A DNA stretch of 25,011 nucleotides. Origin: Lysobacterales bacterium CG02_land_8_20_14_3_00_62_12. Its GTDB lineage: Bacteria; Pseudomonadota; Gammaproteobacteria; Xanthomonadales; Ahniellaceae. Under the pieces are notes generated by a model. It did not search any database and was not told the origin of the DNA. It was given only the letters and a program-made list of their open reading frames with translations. Shown here one piece after another: positions 14,656-21,778 of this stretch. Positions within the stretch are counted from its first letter, which is position 1; each line of letters starts with the position of its first letter. Location of the stretch: positions 202 to 25,212 of the forward strand of contig PEUI01000041.1 in the NCBI GenBank assembly GCA_002785585.1, read 5' to 3'. The position numbers and the translations under genes are program-made.

Positions 14656-16089
14656 TTGGTCAAAACTGCTCTGACCATGGGGCTGAACCAAAGTCTGAAG
14701 CTGACCCCTCAGCTGACTCAGGCGATTCGGTTATTGGCCATGTCCACGGTGGAGCTGGAGACCGAACTCACCGAATTGATCGAATCCAACCCCTTGCTGG
14801 AGCGCACCGAAGACGCCGATCCGGCCGCCGACGCAGAACTCTTGGAAACCACCGACGCGGGTGAGCAGGCCAGCGATGATGGCGTCGAGAGAATTGAAAT
14901 CGACGACGCCCTGGACCTGGAAACCTTCAACGAAACTGCCGACTGGACGGAAGTCCGCAGCCATCCGGACCCGGATGATGAAACCAGTTGGGAGGCGCGC
15001 ACCAGCGGCGCCTTTGATCTTCGCGGCGACCTCCGCCAACAGGTCAGCCTGATGCACCAGAGCGCGCGGGATCGCGCCATTGCCGCCGTGCTGATCGACG
15101 CCATCGATGACGATGGTTACCTGCGCGAATCGATGGCCGCATTGCGCTCCGCTTTGCTGCCGGAGATTCGCGCTGGAGAAGACGAACTGGCAGCGGTCCT
15201 GAGGCAAGTGCAGCAATGCACGCCGGTGGGCATTGCCAGTCGCGATCTGCGTGAGTGTTTGACCCGGCAACTGGAAGATCAGCCCGCCCACCCGGCACAA
15301 AGTCTGGCAATGATTCTGGTAGCAAGACATCTGGAAGACTTGCCCAAAGCGCAAATCGCCGAGCTGGCGGTGCGCTTGCAAGTCAGTGAGCAGGAAGTCC
15401 AGTCGGCGCTCCGCTTGATCCGCTCGCTCAACCCGCGGCCCGGTGAGCGCGCCGCCAGCAGCGACGACTATATCGTTCCCGATCTGATTGCCCGCAAGCA
15501 GAACGGCCGCTGGCGACTGCAACTCAGCAACAGTTCGGTGCCGGCGATTTCGATCAACCGCCATTACGAGCAACTGGCAGCGCAGTCCCAAGGCGATACT
15601 GGCAAATATCTGCGTGGCCACCTGCAAGAGGCGCGCTGGTTGGTGAAAAGTTTGGCGCAACGCGGCGAAACCTTGCTGCGGGTAGGCGAATGCGTGCTCC
15701 GCGAGCAAGGCGCATTTCTTGACTATGGCCCCCAAGCCATGCGCCCGCTCACCCTCCGCCAAGTGGCTGAAGAACTCGGCTTGCATGAATCCACCATTTC
15801 CCGCGCCACCCTGCGCAAGTACATGGATACACCGCGGGGCGTGTTTGAGCTCAAACGTTTTTTCTCCAGCGGCGTATCCACCAGCGAAGGCGGCGAAGCC
15901 TCCGCCATCGCGATTCAATCGATGATGCACAAATTGATCGCGGCCGAGGATCACAAATGCCCGCTCAGCGACGCCGCTCTGGCCAAACAACTGAATCGCG
16001 ATGGCATCGCCATTGCCCGTCGTACCGTGGCAAAATACCGGGAAGCCATGAACATTCCCGCCTCCACGGACCGCTACCGAATGGGTTGA
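14656..16089 (+). CDS. rpoN: RNA polymerase sigma-54 factor
   Basis: Sigma-54 directs RNA polymerase to -24/-12 promoters and needs enhancer-binding ATPases. The product has the N-terminal region I (SLKLTPQLTQAIRLLAMS ... ESNPLLE), an acidic linker, the core-binding region, a helix-turn-helix around TLRQVAEELGLHESTISRAT, and the C-terminal RpoN box ARRTVAKYRE at 454-463. I chose the TTG start at 14656: it has GAGGA 8 bases upstream and gives MVKTALTMGLNQSLKLTPQL, which aligns with the usual short N-terminus and yields 477 residues. An upstream TTG at 14596, ATG 14629 or ATG 14677 are alternatives with poorer ribosome-binding sites. It heads the rpoN-hpf pair. Upstream lptA/lptB genes, common in other bacteria, are not here. 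Confidence 0.97.
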   Translation: MVKTALTMGLNQSLKLTPQLTQAIRLLAMSTVELETELTELIESNPLLERTEDADPAADAELLETTDAGEQASDDGVERIEIDDALDLETFNETADWTEVRSHPDPDDETSWEARTSGAFDLRGDLRQQVSLMHQSARDRAIAAVLIDAIDDDGYLRESMAALRSALLPEIRAGEDELAAVLRQVQQCTPVGIASRDLRECLTRQLEDQPAHPAQSLAMILVARHLEDLPKAQIAELAVRLQVSEQEVQSALRLIRSLNPRPGERAASSDDYIVPDLIARKQNGRWRLQLSNSSVPAISINRHYEQLAAQSQGDTGKYLRGHLQEARWLVKSLAQRGETLLRVGECVLREQGAFLDYGPQAMRPLTLRQVAEELGLHESTISRATLRKYMDTPRGVFELKRFFSSGVSTSEGGEASAIAIQSMMHKLIAAEDHKCPLSDAALAKQLNRDGIAIARRTVAKYREAMNIPASTDRYRMG

Positions 16090-16153
16090 CCCACTGCCCC
16101 TTGATCGCCACCTTTTCCGCCCCAAGTTTCAACGCATACACATTGCCATACGT

Positions 16154-16194
16154 GCCAGCACAACGCTGGCCCGACCACGGGTGCCACGGCACCC
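16154..16194 (+). promoter_or_regulatory. Two consecutive hairpins before the hpf ribosome-binding site
   Basis: A perfect 6-base stem (GCCAGC 16154-16159 with GCTGGC 16165-16170, 5-base loop) is followed by a perfect 7-base stem (GGGTGCC 16179-16185 with GGCACCC 16188-16194, tight 2-base loop, or 6 pairs with a 4-base loop). The second stem ends 9 bases before the GGGAGG Shine-Dalgarno of hpf. No T-run follows, so they do not look like a terminator. They could be an mRNA processing or translation-control element in the rpoN-hpf transcript; this is inference. Confidence 0.5.
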
Positions 16195-16216
16195 CTACCA
16201 CGCGGGAGGTTGCACC

Positions 16217-16540
16217 ATGCAAATCGAATTGACTGGCCACGGCGTCGACATCACCCCTGCCTTGAGGGACTACGTCAATGAAAAAATTGGTCGTATCAAG
16301 CGCCACTTCGAACAACTCATTTCGGTGCATGTGGTGATGCACCTCGACAAAATCGATCACCGCGTGGAAGCGACGATCAATGCGTCCCAAAAAAGATTCC
16401 ACGCCGAGTTCTCGGCCAGTGACATGTACGCTGCCATCGATGGCTTGGCCGATCGACTGGACGCGCAGGTGCGCAAGCACAAAGAAAAAGTGAGCGACCA
16501 TCATCGCGATGAAGGCAACGAACTGAAGACGGGTACCTGA
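16217..16540 (+). CDS. hpf: Ribosome hibernation promoting factor (short HPF/RaiA family)
   Basis: The 107-residue protein matches short HPF/YhbH: QIELTGHGVDITPALRDYV at the start, then EKIGRIKRHFEQL, and DMYAAIDGLADRLDAQVRKHKEK near the end, the conserved core that binds the 30S decoding region. The factor promotes 100S ribosome dimers or silent 70S in stationary phase. The lack of a long C-terminal domain makes it the short form. ATG 16217 follows a strong GGGAGG at 7 bases. It is downstream of rpoN, the usual order, with 127 bases between them carrying two hairpins, and is followed by a strong terminator. Confidence 0.95.
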   Translation: MQIELTGHGVDITPALRDYVNEKIGRIKRHFEQLISVHVVMHLDKIDHRVEATINASQKRFHAEFSASDMYAAIDGLADRLDAQVRKHKEKVSDHHRDEGNELKTGT

Positions 16541-16579
16541 TCGCTTCGCTGCAATCGCCCAGGCGATTGCCACCGCCGA

Positions 16580-16617
16580 CCGGATAGCGCGATCACATCG
16601 ACGCTATCCGGTTTTTT
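16580..16617 (+). terminator. Rho-independent terminator after hpf
   Basis: A perfect 10-base stem (16580-16589 with 16602-16611, CCGGATAGCG / CGCTATCCGG) can extend inward by CGAT/ATCG pairs, and six T follow at 16612-16617. It is 39 bases after the hpf stop and should end the rpoN-hpf transcript. It separates hpf from hprK, so hprK needs its own promoter or read-through. Confidence 0.93.
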
Positions 16618-16733
16618 ATTCCCATCGTGATTGGGCAGCGCTGGCAGCGTGACGTGCTGGTGATCCGCCGCCAGCAAAATGCTTGCAGTATGCTTGACGC
16701 GCTATTTTCCCACCGTCCGCCGGGTGTCCCTGC

Positions 16734-17687
16734 ATGATTCGTCAGATCAGCGCGCGCGAGATTTTTGATCAATTGGGCGAGCGACTGAAGCTCCGCTGGC
16801 TCGCCGGATTGCGTGGCGAGCACCGCTTGATCGAGCAAGGCGAGAACCTGCAACGGCGGCCCTCGCTGGTCGGCTTTCTCAACATCATCTTTCCCAATCG
16901 CGTACAGATTGTCGGCATTGACGAACTCAAATACCTGGACGCGCTCGAGTCTCGCCAGCGCTGGGACACGATTGCCAAGATCATGGGCTATCAGCCGATT
17001 GCCATCGTCATCACCCGCGACCAGGCGATTCCGGCCGACTTGCGCGAAGCGGCCGAAGAATCCGGAACAGCGGTTTGGGTCTCGTCGAAGCCGGGCCACG
17101 AATTGCTGACCTACATGCAGTATCACCTCTCGCGCGCTTTGGCTCGCAACACCTCGTTGCATGGCGTATTCATGGAGGTGTATTCGGTTGGCGTACTCAT
17201 CACCGGCGATGCCGGTGCGGGCAAGAGCGAGCTGGCACTCGAACTGTTGACCCGGGGTCATCGACTGATCGCCGACGATGCCGCCGAGTTCACCCTGATC
17301 GCGCCGGATGTGCTCGATGGCACCTGCCCGGAAATGTTGCAAGACCTATTGGAAGTGCGCGGGCTCGGCATCTTGAATGTCCGCAACATGTTTGGTGACA
17401 CCGCCATCAAGCGCAACAAGTACCTGCGCTTGATTGTGCATCTGGGCAAGCTCGAAGAACTTCATGCCAACGAAGGCATGGCGCGCCTGCACGGTGTCAC
17501 CAGCACGCGCACGGTGCTGGATGTCGAAGTGCCGTTGATCACCATCCCGGTCGGACCCGGGCGCAACCTGGCGGTCCTGGTCGAAGCCGCCACCCGAAGC
17601 TTTATTTTGCGCGGCAAAGGGGTTGACCCGGCGCAGACTTTCATTGATCGACAGGCGCATCAGATGCGCAGGCAAACCCCATGGTGA
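16734..17687 (+). CDS. hprK: HPr kinase/phosphorylase
   Basis: HprK phosphorylates Ser46 of HPr with ATP or PPi and reverses the reaction with phosphate. The 317-residue protein has an N-terminal domain of about 130 residues and a catalytic domain with the Walker A loop GDAGAGKS (158-165), the DD pair at 181-182 and the family signature LLEVRGLGILNVRNMFG (205-221). All active-site motifs are intact, and the HPr encoded downstream has Ser46. Its stop overlaps the rapZ start by 7 bases. In proteobacteria HprK works with a regulatory PTS rather than carbon catabolite repression by CcpA. The ptsN gene that commonly precedes it is absent. No clear promoter is seen in the 116 bases after the terminator. 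Confidence 0.97.
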   Translation: MIRQISAREIFDQLGERLKLRWLAGLRGEHRLIEQGENLQRRPSLVGFLNIIFPNRVQIVGIDELKYLDALESRQRWDTIAKIMGYQPIAIVITRDQAIPADLREAAEESGTAVWVSSKPGHELLTYMQYHLSRALARNTSLHGVFMEVYSVGVLITGDAGAGKSELALELLTRGHRLIADDAAEFTLIAPDVLDGTCPEMLQDLLEVRGLGILNVRNMFGDTAIKRNKYLRLIVHLGKLEELHANEGMARLHGVTSTRTVLDVEVPLITIPVGPGRNLAVLVEAATRSFILRGKGVDPAQTFIDRQAHQMRRQTPW

Positions 17688-18604
17688 GCATCGCTGGAAC
17701 CGACGCTGCGGCAACGCCTGCGTCGGCAGAACGCAAACAATTGCTGGTGCTGTCCGGACTTTCCGGCTCCGGTAAAACGGTGGCCTTGCGGATGCTGGAA
17801 GACCTGGACTACTACTGTGTGGACAACCTGCCAAGCGCACTGATTCCAGCGCTGGTGACGGCGGTGCGCGATGCGCAACCCGGGCGCAATCCACGAATCG
17901 CCGTCGGTGTGGACGTGCGCAATCGCGCCGAAGACCTGCTGCGTCTTCCGGAGATTCTGGCCGAGATTGCGCACCGTGGCTTGAGTTATGAGCTGGTGTT
18001 TCTGGACACCCGCGACGAGGTTTTGTTGAAACGCTTTTCCGACACGCGGCGCCGACACCCACTTTCGCACGATGGCCTGGCCTTGGCCGAGGCGATCGCG
18101 CTGGAACGAAAACTACTGCGGCCGCTGATCGCCATCGCCGATCGGGTATTGGACTCGTCCGATTTGAACGTGCACCAATTGCGCCGGACTTTTGCCAGCG
18201 AGTTTGGTCATCACGCCAGCACGCTGACGCTATTGTTCGAGTCGTTTGCCTACAAGCGCGGCCTGCCCAGCGATGCCGACTTCGTTTTCGATGCGCGCTG
18301 TCTGCCGAACCCGCATTGGGATCCGGCCCTGCGCCCGTTGTCCGGACGGGATGGCAAGGTGCGCGAGTACTTTGCCCAATTGCCCGATGTGGAAGCGTAT
18401 TTCGAGCAGATACGCCAGCTCCTCGGCCATTGGCTGCCGCGCTTCGAGGCCGAACAACGCAGTTACATCACCGTTTGCGTTGGCTGCACCGGTGGTCGCC
18501 ATCGTTCGGTTTACCTGGTCGAACGCCTCGCTGAAAGTTTTCGGGGCACCGCTGCCGCCGCAACACGAGAAAACATCATGACTTTTCATCGAGAGCTGGA
18601 ATGA
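17681..18604 (+). CDS. rapZ: RNase adapter protein RapZ
   Basis: RapZ is a nucleotide-binding adapter; in E. coli it senses glucosamine-6-phosphate and delivers the GlmZ small RNA to RNase E. The 307-residue protein has the N-terminal Walker A GLSGSGKT (about 26-33), the DTRDEVLLKRFSDTRRRHPL segment, and the C-terminal phosphofructokinase-like RNA-binding half with FDARCLPNPHW, GRDGKVREYF and VCVGCTGGRHRSVYLVE. The length is slightly above the usual 284-290 because of an N-terminal extension. ATG 17681 overlaps hprK, and the stop overlaps the EIIA start by ATGA, so the genes are coupled. Whether a GlmZ-like RNA exists in this organism cannot be read here. Confidence 0.97.
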   Translation: MVSIAGTDAAATPASAERKQLLVLSGLSGSGKTVALRMLEDLDYYCVDNLPSALIPALVTAVRDAQPGRNPRIAVGVDVRNRAEDLLRLPEILAEIAHRGLSYELVFLDTRDEVLLKRFSDTRRRHPLSHDGLALAEAIALERKLLRPLIAIADRVLDSSDLNVHQLRRTFASEFGHHASTLTLLFESFAYKRGLPSDADFVFDARCLPNPHWDPALRPLSGRDGKVREYFAQLPDVEAYFEQIRQLLGHWLPRFEAEQRSYITVCVGCTGGRHRSVYLVERLAESFRGTAAAATRENIMTFHRELE

Positions 18605-18993
18605 GCGTCGGCGTCTTGTTGCTCACCCACTCCGGCGTCGGACCGGCGCTGCTGGGTGCGGTCCGTGGCGTGCTGGGCCCGTTGCCGCTGAAAACGGCCG
18701 CGGTCGAAGCGGCGTTTGGCGAGGAGATCGACCATGTGGTGACGCGGGCCGCCGCTGCCATTCGGCAAATCGACCAGGGTGCTGGAGTGTTGATCTTGAC
18801 CGATTTGTTCGGCGCCTCACCGAGCAATGTCGCGGCGCAACTGGGCAATTTGGCCTGCCCAACGCGGCGCGTCGCCGGCGTCAACCTGCCGATGTTGTTG
18901 CGGGTAATGAACTACGCCGAGCAACCACTGGACGAAATGGTCGATACCGCTAGCGTCGGTGCGCGCAATGGCGTGGTCATCGACCATGGTTGA
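18601..18993 (+). CDS. PTS EIIA component, mannose (Man) type
   Basis: The 130-residue protein is an EIIA of the mannose/fructose family: LLLTHSGVG with the phosphorylatable His10, then LILTDLFGASPSNVA and NLPMLLRVMNY, the conserved strands around the active site. It would receive phosphate from HPr. No EIIB or EIIC gene is near, so it probably signals rather than transports sugar. This gene between rapZ and ptsH is typical of the betaproteobacterial and xanthomonad regulatory PTS operon. The start overlaps the rapZ stop (ATGA), and the end overlaps the HPr start by 8 bases. Confidence 0.93.
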   Translation: MSVGVLLLTHSGVGPALLGAVRGVLGPLPLKTAAVEAAFGEEIDHVVTRAAAAIRQIDQGAGVLILTDLFGASPSNVAAQLGNLACPTRRVAGVNLPMLLRVMNYAEQPLDEMVDTASVGARNGVVIDHG

Positions 18994-19255
18994 GCAGGAT
19001 ATTGTCGTCAGCAACAAGCTCGGCCTGCACGCCCGCGCTTCGGCAAAATTGGTACAGCTGACCTCGGGCTTCCAGTCCAACGCGTTTCTGTTGTGCCGCG
19101 GCCGCGAGATCAACGCCAAGAGCATCATGGGTTTGATGCTGCTGGCGGCCGGCAAAGGCACGCTGATCCGCGTGCGCATGGATGGCAGTGATGAAGCCGC
19201 AGCGATGGCTGCGGTGATCGACCTGTTTGAACGGAAATTCGACGAAGGCGAGTAA
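18986..19255 (+). CDS. ptsH: HPr phosphocarrier protein
   Basis: HPr carries phosphate from EI to EIIA. The 89-residue protein has the active-site loop NKLGLHARASAKLV with His15 and the regulatory site INAKSIMGLMLLAAGKG with Ser46, the target of HprK encoded in the same operon. Both sites match the canonical numbering exactly when ATG 18986 is used; an upstream in-frame start at 18959 would shift them and lies inside the EIIA gene. The gene overlaps the EIIA gene by 8 bases, and the next gene, EI, follows after 35 bases. Confidence 0.96.
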   Translation: MVEQDIVVSNKLGLHARASAKLVQLTSGFQSNAFLLCRGREINAKSIMGLMLLAAGKGTLIRVRMDGSDEAAAMAAVIDLFERKFDEGE

Positions 19256-19290
19256 TTTCCGTCGCTGTCGGCAAAAGGAGAGGTGACGCG

Positions 19291-21009
19291 ATGCGATCAC
19301 AATGGCAAGGGTCCAAAGCATCCGGTGGTCTGTCGCTGGGTCGGGCGCGCGTGGTCTATTCGGCCAACCTGGAGATCGAAGCCGACCTGATCGACGACGC
19401 GGCGATTCCGAATGAAACCAAACGGTTTGAAGCCGCACTGAATACCACTCGCCAGGAATTGCAATCGTTGAGCGAGCGCTTGTCCGGCGCGCTGGCCCGT
19501 GACCTGGTCGAGATCATCGAAGCGCATGCGCTGATCCTCGACGATCCCGATTTTACCGATGGCGTGGTCGCCCTGATCCGCGCCGAACATTTGCACGCCA
19601 CGGCGGCGCTGAAGCGGCAACGCGACCAGTTGGCGGCGGCCTTCGATGCCATCGAAGATCCCTATTTGCGAGCGCGCCGTGACGACCTGGATCACGTTGT
19701 GCAGCGCGTTTTTGCCGCCTTGCAGCGCGGTGGTGCGGAACCGGATCGGCGGGTTCGCGCCGATGGCGAAATCCTGGTGTGCGAAAGTTTGCCGCCGGCG
19801 GAATTGGCGCAATTGCAGTATCAGGGACTGCATGGTGTGGTTGCCACCGCCAGTAGCCCGTATTCGCACACCGCCATTCTGGCGCGCAGTTTTCGGATGC
19901 CGATGGTCTGCGGGGTCAAGGGGGCACTGGCGCAAATTCACGATGGCGATTTGATTTTGCTGGATGCCGATCATGGCTCGCTCATTGTGCAGCCCGATGC
20001 CATCGACCTCACCCGCTTTCGCAGTCAGCAGAAGGAAATTGAGCGCACCGAACGCCGCCGTTCCCGGCAGAAAGCCGGTGTCGCCAAGACCCGTGATGGT
20101 TACGTCATCCGTCTACACGCCAACGCCGATGATGCCGAAACCATCGTGCTGGCCGCCCGTGCCGGCGCCGACAGCATTGGACTGTTTCGCACCGAGTTTT
20201 TGTTTATGCGTCGCCGCGAGTTGCCATCGGAAGAAGAGCAGTTCCGGGTCTATCGCGATGCGGTCATCAGCATGGGCAACAAACCGGTGACCTTGCGCAC
20301 GCTGGACTTGGGTGCGGACAAAACCGTTGGCGGGCCGCTGGAGATCAGCCAAGAGGAAAATCCCGCTTTGGGATTGCGCGGCATCCGACTATCGTTGCAG
20401 CGCAGCGCATTATTCGCCACGCAATTGCGCGCCATGCTGCGCGCTTCGGCGTTCGGATCGGTCCGAATCTTGCTGCCAATGGTGTCCGCGGTTGAGGAGG
20501 TACGAGCGGCGCGATCGCTGCTGGAATCCTGCATGGCCGAGTTGCGCGCCAGCAAAGTGCCGATGTCCGACCAAGTGCCGCTGGGGGTGATGATTGAAGT
20601 TCCGGCGGCGGTGATGATTTGCAATGAACTGGCGCGCATCGCCGACTTCTTTGCCATCGGCAGCAACGATCTGGCGCAGTACGTACTGGCCGCTGATCGC
20701 AACAATGCGGCCGTGGTCAACCACTATGATCCGCTGCACCCGGCATTTATTCGCACACTGTTTCTGGTGTTCGATGGCGCCCACCGTGCCCGCTGCCCGA
20801 TCAGCATCTGTGGCGAAATCGCCGGCGACCCGTTGTACACACCGCTGCTGATCGCGCTTGGCTTGACCGATTTCAGTATGCACCCGAACAGTATCCGTGA
20901 TGTGCGCGATATGCTTGCTACCCTCAACCGAAAATCCTTGCGTGCCAAGGCCAAGCGTTTTCTGCATGCTGCGGATCGTGAGTCGCTGTGCGCTTTGATG
21001 GAAAATTGA
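19291..21009 (+). CDS. ptsI: Phosphoenolpyruvate-protein phosphotransferase (Enzyme I)
   Basis: EI takes phosphate from PEP onto its catalytic His and passes it to HPr. The 572-residue protein contains the active-site histidine in SSPYSHTAILARS (His193), GADSIGLFRTEFLFM, RTLDLGADK, the PEP-binding GSNDLAQYVLAADR and ISICGEIAGDP with the catalytic Cys. The usual GGxTSHxAI around the histidine reads SSPYSHTAI here, a mild departure. There is no N-terminal GAF domain, so this is EI and not EINtr (PtsP). ATG 19291 has a strong AAGGAGAGG 7 bases upstream, the best ribosome-binding site in the operon. The family's mgtE neighbour in xanthomonads is not seen after it. Confidence 0.97.
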   Translation: MRSQWQGSKASGGLSLGRARVVYSANLEIEADLIDDAAIPNETKRFEAALNTTRQELQSLSERLSGALARDLVEIIEAHALILDDPDFTDGVVALIRAEHLHATAALKRQRDQLAAAFDAIEDPYLRARRDDLDHVVQRVFAALQRGGAEPDRRVRADGEILVCESLPPAELAQLQYQGLHGVVATASSPYSHTAILARSFRMPMVCGVKGALAQIHDGDLILLDADHGSLIVQPDAIDLTRFRSQQKEIERTERRRSRQKAGVAKTRDGYVIRLHANADDAETIVLAARAGADSIGLFRTEFLFMRRRELPSEEEQFRVYRDAVISMGNKPVTLRTLDLGADKTVGGPLEISQEENPALGLRGIRLSLQRSALFATQLRAMLRASAFGSVRILLPMVSAVEEVRAARSLLESCMAELRASKVPMSDQVPLGVMIEVPAAVMICNELARIADFFAIGSNDLAQYVLAADRNNAAVVNHYDPLHPAFIRTLFLVFDGAHRARCPISICGEIAGDPLYTPLLIALGLTDFSMHPNSIRDVRDMLATLNRKSLRAKAKRFLHAADRESLCALMEN

Positions 21010-21017
21010 ATCTGGTC

Positions 21018-21437
21018 ATGGGGCTTCTTGATACCGAATGGTTGGGTCGGCAATTGATCGTGTACTTGCCCAGCAACCTGGTGCGCGCGCAAGTGCTGCC
21101 ATTGGTGCCGGAAATTATTTCCGCCACGGCGCGGCACGGTGGCACCGGCGTGCTGATCGATTGCACATCGAGCGACATCCTGCCCAAGGCCGAAGAGCGA
21201 ATATTGATGGCCGCAAAGATTTCGGCGCTTTGGCCGCGTAACGTGGCGATGGCAATTCTGGTACAGCCGGAACTGCAGGTGCCCGACAATACCTTTGTCC
21301 ACGTGCTGACCAAATTTGGCGTGACCGCTGAGACTTTCCACATTCGCCAAGATGCCTTACGCTGGCTCCAGCAATTCGGCGGCGACGGCAACAACAACAG
21401 CGATACCGCGACCCCGGCGCGAACCCGCACTGAATGA
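21018..21437 (+). CDS. Hypothetical protein, possibly STAS/SpoIIAA-like
   Basis: This roughly 139-residue protein is not confidently recognised. It has alternating hydrophobic strands and helices (QLIVYLPSNLV, GVLIDCTSSDIL, NVAMAILVQPEL, HVLTKFGVTAETFHI) and a final DALRWLQQF. The pattern is like that of small STAS/SpoIIAA-like proteins, which often end with a WL-containing helix, but this is by overall look only. A low-complexity tail follows. ATG 21018 lies 8 bases after the ptsI stop; in-frame GTG 20988 and TTG 21006 would overlap ptsI. No Shine-Dalgarno is evident, so it probably depends on coupling. Its position makes it likely to be cotranscribed with the PTS genes. Confidence 0.6.
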   Translation: MGLLDTEWLGRQLIVYLPSNLVRAQVLPLVPEIISATARHGGTGVLIDCTSSDILPKAEERILMAAKISALWPRNVAMAILVQPELQVPDNTFVHVLTKFGVTAETFHIRQDALRWLQQFGGDGNNNSDTATPARTRTE

Positions 21438-21504
21438 ACGACTGGCCGACGCTAACGCTGGCCGCGCCAACACTAACCATTTCCATTTTTCGAGACTGCC
21501 ATCG

Positions 21505-21774
21505 ATGAGCGCAACACCTCCGGACCGCCTGGCGGTCAACCCCAAAAGCCCGTTCTATCATGCCGATGTGTTGGCGCGTGGCATCGGCATTCGTTTCAAG
21601 GGACAACAACGTACCGATGTCGAAGAGTATTCGGTGACCGAAGGCTGGATTCGCGTCGCCTATGGCCGATCTCGAGACCGCCACGGCAATCCGATTCTGG
21701 TCAAGCTGCAGGGCGAAGTGGAGGCTTATTTTCTCGACGCGACGGTGGCAACGCCGGAGCCCGGTGCCGGTTGA
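21505..21774 (+). CDS. DUF3297 family protein
   Basis: The 89-residue protein contains DRLAVNPKSPFYHADVLARG, then IGIRFKGQQRTDVEEYSVTEGWI and NPILVKLQGEVEAYF, which match DUF3297, a small uncharacterised proteobacterial family whose hallmark is RTDVEEY followed by SEGW or TEGW. ATG 21505 is chosen because homology starts right after it; the frame is open to 21352, but that part overlaps the previous gene and is low complexity. The ribosome-binding site is weak. The stop lies only 4 bases from the stop of convergent rmuC. Function unknown. Confidence 0.82.
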   Translation: MSATPPDRLAVNPKSPFYHADVLARGIGIRFKGQQRTDVEEYSVTEGWIRVAYGRSRDRHGNPILVKLQGEVEAYFLDATVATPEPGAG

Positions 21775-21778
21775 TTCC

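Noticed and set aside
16642..16657. Possible sigma-54 promoter before hprK (TGGCAG ... TGC)
   Set aside because: The GG and GC elements are 11 rather than 10 bases apart, and the -12 part is poor.
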